A DNA stretch of 64,000 bases from Bacteroidales bacterium (GTDB lineage: Bacteria > Bacteroidota > Bacteroidia > Bacteroidales > UBA932), in the NCBI GenBank assembly GCA_015060255.1, contig SUYV01000001.1:1-64000 (forward strand), given 5' to 3'. Position 1 is the first letter of the stretch. Each line of letters starts with the position of its first letter. The position numbers were made by a program, and so were the translations under genes. Of this stretch, positions 32,112-39,606 are shown piece by piece. The notes beneath the pieces are model-generated. The model had not been told where the DNA came from. It did no database searches and saw only the letters and a list, made by a program, of their open reading frames with translations.

Positions 32112-34157
32112 TCAGTTTTCTGCCTTTCCCATGGCGGCAGGTCTGACCTCTATGAGATAATTCCTGTCAAATGTAGGGAAAATATATGGATCATTACCCT
32201 TTACAGTGTATGATTTTTTGTCATCAGAGGCATATTCTGTCACAATATATTCAGTTTCCGGGTCAAGTCCCCTCAATTCTATCCTGTCTCCGTTCCAGCT
32301 GTCTGCATAGAATGCATAGTGCAATGCGCCGTCCTTTTCGATCACGTGCGTCTCAGGTACGTCGAAGCGTATGTCATAGAGATTGAGATATTCTCCCTTC
32401 GAGAGCATCTTGTCGTTGTATATCCCAACCCATTTCTTGAGCGCGGCTTCCTTTTCCGGAGTGAGGAGATATCCGTCCCCTCTTACGTTAGGGTTTGGCT
32501 TAGGCCAGGTGAATTTTGATCCGATCACGCCTCCGATGCCGATCTGTGTACCGTAGTCGTTCTCATTGTCGCTGAGTTCGATGTGGTCTGCATAATATGC
32601 CATGTCAGGACACATGGCTCCGTATACCTTCCTCTTCATTCGGATCTGTGCGCTTGATGTAGGGTCAGATGCGACAGCCTGGTTCATATGAGGGGTGAGG
32701 AAGAAGTTCATCGCACATCCGCAAGGGCAGATCTGGACAACAGAGTAAGGCTTGATCTCACGTGCGCGCTCGAAGATGCCCTGGAAGAACTCAGGAAGCT
32801 TTTCCACTGACTCCTCCGGATATTCGAGGTGGCTGTGGTGATTGTGGTCAGGGAGGCAGCAGTTCAGGTGCTGGCCGTCAAGCTTGAGGCCGTCGAAGCC
32901 CCACTCGCCTATGAATCTGTCCACAAGATCCATGGTGTATTTCATTGTGGCAGGATTTACCGGCGAGAGATACCAGCTGTCCCACCATGTGATGTATTCA
33001 GGTGCCCCCTGGTGGTCCTGAAGAAGCATTTCAGGGTGCTCGCGAAGAATCTTCGTGTCAGGATCAGCCGCCAGTGGCGCCCACCACAGCTTGGCCTTGA
33101 GGCCATGAGCGTGGATGGCGTCGGTGATGCGGCGCATGTCCTTGGCTCCGTTGAAACGGCTGTTTGTCTCCCAGTCACCCTCGGCAATCTGGAAACCGTC
33201 GTCCACGTCAACCCACTTGAAACCGAGTTCCTTTACCTTTGGAAGCGTACCGAGGACCTCATTTACAGTGAATGTCCTTTCATATCCCCATGCGCACCAT
33301 ACGGCCTCGAATGCCTCCGGCTCCGATGCCTGAGGAACATAGCCTTCGTATGCCTCCATGTATTCTGCGAACTGGCGGAGAGGTCCGAAGAAGTCACCCT
33401 TGCCAACTGATATGAACTGTCTCCATGTGTTGAGAGTGTCTCCTTTTGCCATGAGCACCGGCTCCTCGAACTCCTGAAGGAGAGACATTGTGGCATGGTC
33501 CTCATAACGAACCTTCTTCACCGGCATGGAAATAAGCTTGAGATCAGGCTCCACGAGACCGGTGGAGATGTTTGCATCGCGTCTCCAGAGAGTTACCATC
33601 GGGATACCTCCGCCGTAGTCAGTGTTGTTCATTCCCAGATAATTCTTCTGATAGAAGCTTTCCTCCACAGGAAGGATCCAGTCGTCACGTCTTGAAGACG
33701 AGGTCGGCTGGAACGACCAGATGGTCTCGTCTGAAGCCACGCTGAGCTTGTTTGACTCGAGTGCCTTGACGGTGAGAATCTTGTCAGAATGATTTACATA
33801 GCTGCTGTTGACCAGCACCATCCCTTCGAATCCGTCCAATGTCTTGATAGTAAGGATCTTTTCGATGTCATATCCGTTTTCTTTCCAGGTGCCGTGAAGG
33901 GTGTATGTCTTACCTGCTTCACAAGCACATTCCTTGACGTCACGAAGAGTCCAGCTGTCGATCACGGCTTCATCAGCCACGAGCGCATCTGCAGCCTGAA
34001 AATCAGAATGGTATTCACCGGCACCTTCTGCAGAGGATACGACCTTGTAGTGCATGTCGCCGTTGACCGTGAGAGTCATGTCTCCGCTCTCTATGACCAT
34101 GTTGCAGCATCCGCATGCAAGCAGACCTGCAGCAACGATGATAACTGAGTTTCTCAT
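32112..34157 (-). CDS. GH36/GH27-clan alpha-galactosidase-like lipoprotein
   Basis: 681 residues; predicted retaining exo-enzyme for alpha-galactosides or alpha-N-acetylgalactosaminides. The signal is MRNSVIIVAAGLLACGCC. The N-terminal ~270 residues form a beta-supersandwich. The barrel then begins near 300: FKWVDVDDGFQIAEGDWETN (substrate-binding Asp pair), LKAKLWWAP, the catalytic strand FDGLKLDG near 426 (Asp nucleophile) and AVASDPTSSAQIR near 497 (candidate acid/base Asp). The C-terminal beta domain is near 590-681. The NCC--DHNHHSH segment after the nucleophile is distinctive. The locus context with GH109, AgaS and GatZ favours GalNAc over galactose, but specificity is not proven. Confidence 0.82.
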   Translation of the reverse strand: MRNSVIIVAAGLLACGCCNMVIESGDMTLTVNGDMHYKVVSSAEGAGEYHSDFQAADALVADEAVIDSWTLRDVKECACEAGKTYTLHGTWKENGYDIEKILTIKTLDGFEGMVLVNSSYVNHSDKILTVKALESNKLSVASDETIWSFQPTSSSRRDDWILPVEESFYQKNYLGMNNTDYGGGIPMVTLWRRDANISTGLVEPDLKLISMPVKKVRYEDHATMSLLQEFEEPVLMAKGDTLNTWRQFISVGKGDFFGPLRQFAEYMEAYEGYVPQASEPEAFEAVWCAWGYERTFTVNEVLGTLPKVKELGFKWVDVDDGFQIAEGDWETNSRFNGAKDMRRITDAIHAHGLKAKLWWAPLAADPDTKILREHPEMLLQDHQGAPEYITWWDSWYLSPVNPATMKYTMDLVDRFIGEWGFDGLKLDGQHLNCCLPDHNHHSHLEYPEESVEKLPEFFQGIFERAREIKPYSVVQICPCGCAMNFFLTPHMNQAVASDPTSSAQIRMKRKVYGAMCPDMAYYADHIELSDNENDYGTQIGIGGVIGSKFTWPKPNPNVRGDGYLLTPEKEAALKKWVGIYNDKMLSKGEYLNLYDIRFDVPETHVIEKDGALHYAFYADSWNGDRIELRGLDPETEYIVTEYASDDKKSYTVKGNDPYIFPTFDRNYLIEVRPAAMGKAEN

Positions 34158-34160
34158 AAT

Positions 34161-35114
34161 CTATAAAAGCTCTACGTTGAATTTTTCCTTAGCACATTTT
34201 TCTGCAGCTTCGCGTGAAGAGAATGCTCCTGTTCCTCCGGCTGCTGTGGTGTTGATGGCTCCGGTAAGGTTACCGTTGCGCTGGCAATCCTCAAGACTGT
34301 GACCTGCCACGAATGCGCTGATGAAGCCTGAATTGAAGCTGTCTCCAGCACCGATCGCGTCTACAACCTCCTTGTTCAGGAATGAAGGAAGGAAGTTGCG
34401 TGAGCCGTCCTTTCTGACCAGCATTGAGCCCTTCGAGCCCATCTTCACGACCATCGCCTCACCAAGATATGGCTGTACTGCGGCAATGGCGCTCTCTACG
34501 TCAGAAGTTCCGGTAAGGGCCATCAGCTCCTTCTCGTTCGGAAGGAAGACAGTCACCTGAGGGAGGACCTTCTTCCAGTCCATCTCCCATTTCTCCACAG
34601 GGTCCCACTGGGTGTCAAGTGACACTGTGACTCCGTTTTCTGCGGCTTTTGCAAGAACCTTGTCCAGATCTCTCAGCAATGCTGACTGCATGAACAATGA
34701 TGAAAGGTGGATATGTCTGGTTTCCTGGAACACAGTGGTGTCGATGTCGTCATATCCCATAACATCCATAGCTCCCTGATATGTGAGATTGGCTCTGTCT
34801 TCGCCGTAATTCATCACCAGGGTAGCACCTGTTGCTGCATTTTCACTTCTGATCAGATAACTTGCGTCAACTCCCTTGCTGTAAAGCGAGTCTGCTACAA
34901 GGTCTCCGAAAACATCCTTGCCGATCATTCCTACAAAGCACACCTTGCTTCCGAGCGAAGCTGCGTTTGCTGCGAAGATCGCGGTACTGCTTCCGAGCGT
35001 GAGGGTCATGTCGGATGCGAACTTTTCCTTGCCTATTTCAGGTTCTGATTCAATTCCGTTTAGGATGATGTCCACGTTGAGCTCGCCGATGGCGGCGATG
35101 TCGAATCTTTTCAT
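34161..35114 (-). CDS. PfkB-family sugar kinase (candidate tagatose-6-phosphate or amino-sugar kinase)
   Basis: 317 residues, cytoplasmic ribokinase fold. N-terminal IAAIGELNVDIIL; substrate-site GSSTAIFAANAASLGSKV with FVGMIGKDVFGD (near 40-70); ATP/anion-hole signature DAIGAGDSFNSGFISAFVAG (near 252), whose GAGD contains the catalytic Asp. Family members phosphorylate ribose, fructose, tagatose-6-P or similar. Because AgaS and a GatZ/KbaZ subunit lie nearby, phosphorylation of tagatose-6-P to the bisphosphate is a reasonable inference, as is GalNAc 6-kinase activity. First gene of the minus operon, divergent from the DeoR regulator, with a -7 box at 35146-35153 and an operator-like repeat behind it. 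Confidence 0.85.
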   Translation of the reverse strand: MKRFDIAAIGELNVDIILNGIESEPEIGKEKFASDMTLTLGSSTAIFAANAASLGSKVCFVGMIGKDVFGDLVADSLYSKGVDASYLIRSENAATGATLVMNYGEDRANLTYQGAMDVMGYDDIDTTVFQETRHIHLSSLFMQSALLRDLDKVLAKAAENGVTVSLDTQWDPVEKWEMDWKKVLPQVTVFLPNEKELMALTGTSDVESAIAAVQPYLGEAMVVKMGSKGSMLVRKDGSRNFLPSFLNKEVVDAIGAGDSFNSGFISAFVAGHSLEDCQRNGNLTGAINTTAAGGTGAFSSREAAEKCAKEKFNVELL

Positions 35115-35145
35115 AATTATGCAGTTAGTCTGTTTTAGTGTTTCG

Positions 35146-35153
35146 CAAATATA
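35146..35153 (-). promoter_or_regulatory. -7 box (TATATTTG) of the pfkB-GH36-GH109 operon
   Basis: On the minus strand TATATTTG fits TAnnTTTG and lies 31 bp before the PfkB start codon. The operator-like repeat 35169-35190 is placed just upstream, overlapping the expected -33 position. Confidence 0.72.
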
Positions 35154-35168
35154 ATTTTAAATTTCTAA

Positions 35169-35190
35169 ATGTTTCGTTTGTTTTGAAAAT
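35169..35190. promoter_or_regulatory. Operator-like repeat A in the pfkB/deoR divergent region
   Basis: ATGTTTCG-N4-TTTTGAAAAT. The same pattern with N5 occurs at 35282-35304. The TTTCGTTTG core resembles half-sites bound by DeoR-family regulators such as AgaR. It sits 15 bp upstream of the pfkB -7 box. Confidence 0.65.
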
Positions 35191-35281
35191 ATTTTCCTTA
35201 GAGTCACCAGTGTTTACCTGTGTGGGATGGTTATCTGACAAAATATCAACTTTTTGCGTGCTTTGAGACTTTTTGTAGAAT

Positions 35282-35304
35282 ATGTTTCGAAGTATTTTGA
35301 AAAT
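35282..35304. promoter_or_regulatory. Operator-like repeat B at the deoR promoter
   Basis: ATGTTTCG-N5-TTTTGAAAAT, overlapping the TTTG -33 box (35296-35299) of the regulator promoter, so binding here would block RNA polymerase: likely autoregulation. Confidence 0.65.
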
Positions 35305-35326
35305 AGGATTTTAAGGCTTATATTTG
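35296..35326 (+). promoter_or_regulatory. Promoter TTTG-N19-TATATTTG of the DeoR-type regulator
   Basis: TTTG at 35296-35299 and TATATTTG at 35319-35326 with 19-bp spacing fit the consensus. The start codon of the regulator is 36 bp after the -7 box. The rest of the 248-bp divergent gap holds the operators and no ORF. Confidence 0.8.
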
Positions 35327-35362
35327 CATTCCGACTAAAACCAATTAAACCCAAAGAGAACG

Positions 35363-36160
35363 ATGGAAACAGGTGTGGTTTCTTCTCAAGGAAGAAGGAG
35401 CGCAATCCTTCAGATTTTAAGAGATAATTCAAACGTATCCGTGTCTGAATTGAGCAATATGTTCGGAGTCTCCGAAGTGACCATCAGAAAGGATCTCAAT
35501 CTGTTGAAAGACAGGAATCTGCTTGTAAGGACACGAGGTGGCGCAATACTTAACAGCACAGGCCCTCAGGAGGATGAGAAGAGCATCCGCTATAAAAGGC
35601 TTGCCAATTATCGTGAAAAGCAGGCCATAGGCCGTGCTGCAGCCGATCTTATCGAAGAAGGCGATACCATCATCATTGACTCCGGAACTACCGCACTTCA
35701 GGTTGCGTGCAATCTCCATAAGTTCAAGAATCTCACAATACTTACGAATGCACTGAATGTGGCGCAGGAGATCCTGTCATACAATCGTTTCAATGTCATT
35801 CTCATTGGCGGAAACATCCGAAATTCAAGCGAATCGGTAGTCGGAGCGCTGGCGGAATCCAATCTCAAGATGTTCTATTGCGACAAGCTGTTCCTGGGCG
35901 TGGATTCATTCAGTGTGGAGAACGGACTTTCCACACCAAGCGTCGAGGAAGCCAATATCAATCAGATAATGATTCAGCGCTCACGCAAGGTTATCGCCGT
36001 GTTCGATTCGAGCAAGGTAAACAAACGTGCACTGGCATATATAACTTCTCTTGATAACATTGATGCCATCGTGACGGACGATGGCATGGAGAAGGCTACC
36101 AGATCCCAACTCAAGGCTATGAATATAGAAGTGGTGGTTGTCAAGCCTGACCGCATCTGA
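35363..36160 (+). CDS. DeoR/AgaR-family transcriptional regulator
   Basis: 265 residues. N-terminal DeoR helix-turn-helix: RRSAILQILRDNSNVSVSEL then MFGVSEVTIRKDLNLLKDRN with the following LLVRTRGGAIL wing (residues ~10-62). The C-terminal sugar-phosphate sensor domain has IIIDSGTTALQVACNL (near 98), LTILTNALNVA, VILIGGNIRN (near 148) and CDKLFLGVDSFSVENGLSTP (near 175), typical of DeoRC. Such proteins repress sugar operons until a phosphorylated intermediate binds. Placement between the hydrolase/kinase operon and the AgaS/GatZ operon, with TTTCG repeats in both control regions, identifies it as the likely local repressor, functionally like AgaR. Its stop codon is immediately followed by the convergent GNAT gene's stop with no spacer. 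Confidence 0.9.
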   Translation: METGVVSSQGRRSAILQILRDNSNVSVSELSNMFGVSEVTIRKDLNLLKDRNLLVRTRGGAILNSTGPQEDEKSIRYKRLANYREKQAIGRAAADLIEEGDTIIIDSGTTALQVACNLHKFKNLTILTNALNVAQEILSYNRFNVILIGGNIRNSSESVVGALAESNLKMFYCDKLFLGVDSFSVENGLSTPSVEEANINQIMIQRSRKVIAVFDSSKVNKRALAYITSLDNIDAIVTDDGMEKATRSQLKAMNIEVVVVKPDRI

Positions 36161-36589
36161 TCAAAGCTTCATCCGAAATACTCCGGTATCATATCCTTCA
36201 AATCCTTCCGATCTGTAAAGGGCTCTGGCAGAGACTCTTGATGGGTTGGATGTCAGGTATATCGTGTCCTTGAAGCCCTTTTCCCTGACGTGCGAAACAG
36301 CGGCCTTTACAAGCGCTCTTCCGATACCTTTGCCTCTCTGGGATTCGTCCACTATCACGTCCTCGATCCAGTATTTGTCTCTTGACAGCGTTGCGCAGCA
36401 GGTCAGCGTAAGCATTCCTGTGACCTTTCCGTCCTCTTCTGCGACAAACAGGCTGAAACTGTCATCAGCCATCAGTCGCTCCCATCGTTCAGGTGTGGTT
36501 TCAGGTGCAGAAGGGTCGAGCTTCCTGAGCAGAAGCCCGACCTGTTCCATCATCTTTTCGTCGATATGTTTCAGTATTCGGATGTCCAT
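36161..36589 (-). CDS. GNAT-family N-acetyltransferase
   Basis: 142 residues, single GNAT domain. Motif A for acetyl-CoA binding is VIVDESQRGKGIGRALVKAA near 84-103 (the R-GKG-G signature); motif B is near SNPSRVSARALYRSEGFEGY. The N-terminal region is typical for small-molecule acetyltransferases. It ends abutting the DeoR gene tail to tail, and its start is 9 bp from the GH31 stop, so it probably forms an operon downstream of GH31. An acetyltransferase beside amino-sugar genes could act on galactosamine, but proteins or other amines are equally possible. Confidence 0.85.
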   Translation of the reverse strand: MDIRILKHIDEKMMEQVGLLLRKLDPSAPETTPERWERLMADDSFSLFVAEEDGKVTGMLTLTCCATLSRDKYWIEDVIVDESQRGKGIGRALVKAAVSHVREKGFKDTIYLTSNPSRVSARALYRSEGFEGYDTGVFRMKL

Positions 36590-36598
36590 GTTGCAAAG

Positions 36599-38194
36599 TT
36601 ACTGGATTTTTGTAAATCTCGGCAGACGTGACAGCGGAACATCGAGGAGATATGTCTCTCCTCCCTCGTATGTCTTTCCTTCCTCGTCCATCCACTTTCC
36701 TTTCGGAAGCTTTACGCTGCGGCTTGTTCCCTGGTCCATCACCGGTGCCACAAGATATTCATCTCCCAGCATATACTGGTCGTTGCATTCTTCGAATCCT
36801 TCTCCCGGGAACATGTAGTCCATACATCTTACGATAGGTTCTCCTGTCTGGGCCGAATGCCTTGCCTGCTCGAGGATGTAGTTCCCCATCTCCTGGTGGA
36901 GCAGGGCGTATTTTCTGCAGATTTCCAGATTTTCCGCGCTGAGGATCCTCCAAGGCGCCACCGAGAACTGCATCATAGGCATCATCGAATGGATCTGGCA
37001 TGAACGTACGATCAGAGCCTGGTCGAACTTGTCCTGGTCTATGTCGATGAAACTTCCGAACTGTCCTCCTCCGATCATGTCGGGGCATGTATAAGGGTGT
37101 CCGAGAAGGCCTGCCGCAATCATTGAGGGGACAAGTCTTGCTACGCCGTCCCATGAATATTCCTTGTCTCCAAGCCTCTGCACGAGCGCTTCTCCTCCCA
37201 TTTTCCAGCATGCGCGGAACTCGTTGTACGGGAAGAGCAGTCCGAGCTTTGCCCAGAGTTCAGTCTGTTCTGTATCAAACGATTTGCCGTCATATGGAAG
37301 GATGTTTCTCTCAAGATATCTTTCGGGATCTCCCGCATCGAACTTGAATCCGTCGATGCCGTATTCTTCCTGCATGTCGGTAAGGGTCTTTCTGAAATAT
37401 CCGAATGCCTCCGGGTTGCTCAGATCGTAGCATGCGCTCAGTCCGTTCCACCAGTCGAGGATGGCAGGCCTGGTGCCTTCCGCATTCATGACGAGATAGC
37501 CTTTGCTGCGGAGCCAGCGGTATTCCTGACTGTCCGGTGAAACGAAAGGAGACACCCAGAGCATTACCTTGAACCCCATCTTGTGGAGCTCCTCCACCAT
37601 GCCTTTCGGATCCGGGAATCTGTCAGGGCGGAATTCGAAGTTGCCGTAATACTTCTGCCAGTTGTCGTCGATCATGAGGATGCCGGTAGGGAAGCCGTTG
37701 TCCACTATGCTGCGTGCATATTTCATGACATCCGCCTGATTCTGGTTGTATACCAGCTCTATCCATGTATTGTATTGAGGGACAGAGAAGAACAGGTCGG
37801 GAGGAACTGTTCCGGAAGCAGGGAAATGAGCCTTTGCGGCAGCAGTGAAGGCGTCTCTGAGAGTTGAGCCTGCGCTCACGCATTCTACGGCTCCTCTTGC
37901 TGCCTCGATGCTGATCACTCCATCCTTTATTTCGGCCTTGAATGGGCTGTCGCTCCAGATGTATCTGCCTTTGTTGGAGACCAGAAGCGGTGTAGTCTGG
38001 TTATTGAAGTTCTGTGTCTGATGGTTGAATCTGATGACGGTTTCGTTGTCGAAAGGCATGATGTTGCCAAGGTCGGTGACGGAACCCCACCATTTTTCGT
38101 TTTCAAGCATCTCTATCTCACTTTCGTTCCGGGCATTCGTGCAAGCGGTGAACGCGATCAGAATTGCAGCAAAGATCAGTTTTGGATGTTTCAT
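36599..38194 (-). CDS. GH31 family alpha-glycosidase, lipoprotein
   Basis: 531 residues from ATG 38194 (MKHPKLIFAAILIAFTAC); the longer TTG-started ORF overlaps the -7 box region and is rejected. After a beta-sandwich N-domain the barrel shows GILMIDDNWQKYYGNFEF near 190, FKVMLWVSPFVSPDS near 223, the GH31 nucleophile strand GIDGFKFDAGDPERY near 295 and later LVRSCQIHSM-P-MQFS. Known GH31 activities include alpha-glucosidase, alpha-xylosidase, alpha-galactosidase and, in one clade from gut Firmicutes and Bacteroidetes, alpha-N-acetylgalactosaminidase. The locus favours the last. Short length for GH31 and missing C-terminal extra domains fit that clade loosely. Promoter and operator-like sites lie directly upstream. 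Confidence 0.82.
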   Translation of the reverse strand: MKHPKLIFAAILIAFTACTNARNESEIEMLENEKWWGSVTDLGNIMPFDNETVIRFNHQTQNFNNQTTPLLVSNKGRYIWSDSPFKAEIKDGVISIEAARGAVECVSAGSTLRDAFTAAAKAHFPASGTVPPDLFFSVPQYNTWIELVYNQNQADVMKYARSIVDNGFPTGILMIDDNWQKYYGNFEFRPDRFPDPKGMVEELHKMGFKVMLWVSPFVSPDSQEYRWLRSKGYLVMNAEGTRPAILDWWNGLSACYDLSNPEAFGYFRKTLTDMQEEYGIDGFKFDAGDPERYLERNILPYDGKSFDTEQTELWAKLGLLFPYNEFRACWKMGGEALVQRLGDKEYSWDGVARLVPSMIAAGLLGHPYTCPDMIGGGQFGSFIDIDQDKFDQALIVRSCQIHSMMPMMQFSVAPWRILSAENLEICRKYALLHQEMGNYILEQARHSAQTGEPIVRCMDYMFPGEGFEECNDQYMLGDEYLVAPVMDQGTSRSVKLPKGKWMDEEGKTYEGGETYLLDVPLSRLPRFTKIQ

Positions 38195-38221
38195 AGTTTT
38201 GAAGTTATTAATGTGTTTTCG

Positions 38222-38250
38222 CAAATATACTAATTATTTTTTCGAAACAT
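38222..38250 (-). promoter_or_regulatory. GH31 promoter -7 box with adjacent TTTCG operator half-site
   Basis: Minus-strand TATATTTG (38222-38229) lies 27 bp before the GH31 start. Behind it CGAAACAT (38243-38250) is the reverse complement of the ATGTTTCG half-site in the pfkB/deoR region, at nearly the same offset (about 14 bp) from the -7 box. Confidence 0.68.
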
Positions 38251-38264
38251 TGAAATATGTCATA

Positions 38265-38304
38265 TTGTTTCGTAAAGCGTAAGTTTGCGAAACCTATCGA
38301 AACT
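38265..38304. promoter_or_regulatory. Cluster of further TTTCG/CGAAA half-sites
   Basis: TTGTTTCG (38265-38272), GCGAAACC (38287-38294) and TCGAAACT (38297-38304) lie in the 283-bp divergent gap between GH31 and agaS. Another TTTCGGTT is near 38393. Together with the GH31 site they form a dense half-site array likely bound by the locus DeoR protein. The rest of the gap is AT-rich without an ORF. Confidence 0.55.
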
Positions 38305-38431
38305 AAAATTTATCACGGCCGGTTGTTTTTAAGTGATTGATATACAATGGAATATTAGATTAATTGTGTGACAAAAGGATGGTTTCGGTTAAAAAATGCA
38401 TAAAACTAATTCTTTTTTTTTTGACAAATGG

Positions 38432-38439
38432 TAAATTTG
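38432..38439 (+). promoter_or_regulatory. -7 box (TAAATTTG) of the agaS-susCD operon
   Basis: TAAATTTG fits TAnnTTTG and lies 38 bp before the agaS ATG. A T-rich stretch precedes it; no clean TTTG is seen at the expected -33 distance. Confidence 0.65.
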
Positions 38440-38477
38440 TAGGCTACTAATTATGAAATAACTAAAACTATCGGGAA

Positions 38478-39602
38478 ATGTATTCTGAATTCAATACCTG
38501 GAAAGAAATTCATCAGCAGCCAGGGATGTGGCTGGCCACATATGACATTGTGTGTGGAATGCGTGCTGAAATCTCGGCTTTTGTGAAGAAGTTTGTCGAA
38601 GAGGGTTATGAAATCGTACTCACCGGTGCAGGAACCTCTGCATATATCGGTGATGCTCTGAAATGGACGCTTGCAGGCACCTTGCTTCAGGGAGCAAAGG
38701 CAATTGCTACTACAGATATCATAACCGAAGCGGAGCAGCTTTTCAACAAGGACAGTAAGGTTCTGCTCATATCGTTTGCACGTTCAGGCAATTCTCCGGA
38801 GAGTGTTGGAGCAATCAATCTTGTCAACAAGGTTGCCGGCAGCGCTGCACACATTTACATCACATGCAATGAGAACGGCGAGATGGCGAAGATGGCTGAC
38901 GGCAGCGATAATATCCTTCTGGTCCTGCTTCCTCCTGAGACCAATGATCTCTCTCTTGCAATGACCAGCAGCTATTCTTCAATGTTCCTGGCTTGTGCTA
39001 TGATCGCCAATATCGACAGGATAGAGGATCATAAGGCTCAGATCGAGGCTCTTGCGGCAGCGGTTGAGACCTCTCTCGCAAAGTATTCAGAGGGAATAAA
39101 GGAGATTGCTTCAAGGGATTTCACAAGAGCGATCTTCCTTGGCAGCGGCGAGCTTATGGGAGTTGCAGAAGAGTCAAGACTGAAGCTTCAGGAACTTACT
39201 GACGGCACCGTGATGTGTACATTCGATTCGTTCCTCGGTTTCAGACATGGCCCTAAAGCGGTTGTAAGTCCGGAATCTATTATGGTATATCTCTTCTCGG
39301 AAGATGAATCTACCAGACGTTATGAATATGATCTTGTAAGACAGGTAAAGGCCAAGAACAATATAGCCGGCTATGTGGCGGTTTCGCAGTCAAAGCTGGG
39401 CATTGACGAAAGTCAGTTCGACCTTAATATAATAATAGGCGTTCCTGACTATGTCGAAAGGTGTTATAAAAGTGTTTCCTATGTGATAGTGGCCCAGCTT
39501 CTTGGCCTGTACAAGGCGATTTCTCTCGACAGAAGCCCTGACAATCCGTCGATTTCCGGAAACATTTCAAGAGTAGTAGAGGGAGTGACAATTTACGAAT
39601 AA
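38478..39602 (+). CDS. agaS: AgaS-type SIS-domain galactosamine-6-phosphate isomerase/deaminase
   Basis: 374 residues. Two SIS domains as in AgaS and the GlmS isomerase half: EIVLTGAGTSAYIGDAL near 45 (phosphosugar loop), LLISFARSGNSPESVGA near 93 (SRSG-type loop) and IFLGSGELMGVAEESRLKLQ near 215 with FDSFLGFRHGPKAVV near 250. This GxRHGP motif distinguishes AgaS. AgaS converts galactosamine-6-P to tagatose-6-P and ammonia in the GalNAc pathway. It heads a long co-directional run, with GatZ/KbaZ only 4 bp downstream, and has its own promoter and a TTTCG operator array upstream. Confidence 0.9.
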   Translation: MYSEFNTWKEIHQQPGMWLATYDIVCGMRAEISAFVKKFVEEGYEIVLTGAGTSAYIGDALKWTLAGTLLQGAKAIATTDIITEAEQLFNKDSKVLLISFARSGNSPESVGAINLVNKVAGSAAHIYITCNENGEMAKMADGSDNILLVLLPPETNDLSLAMTSSYSSMFLACAMIANIDRIEDHKAQIEALAAAVETSLAKYSEGIKEIASRDFTRAIFLGSGELMGVAEESRLKLQELTDGTVMCTFDSFLGFRHGPKAVVSPESIMVYLFSEDESTRRYEYDLVRQVKAKNNIAGYVAVSQSKLGIDESQFDLNIIIGVPDYVERCYKSVSYVIVAQLLGLYKAISLDRSPDNPSISGNISRVVEGVTIYE

Positions 39603-39606
39603 CCAT

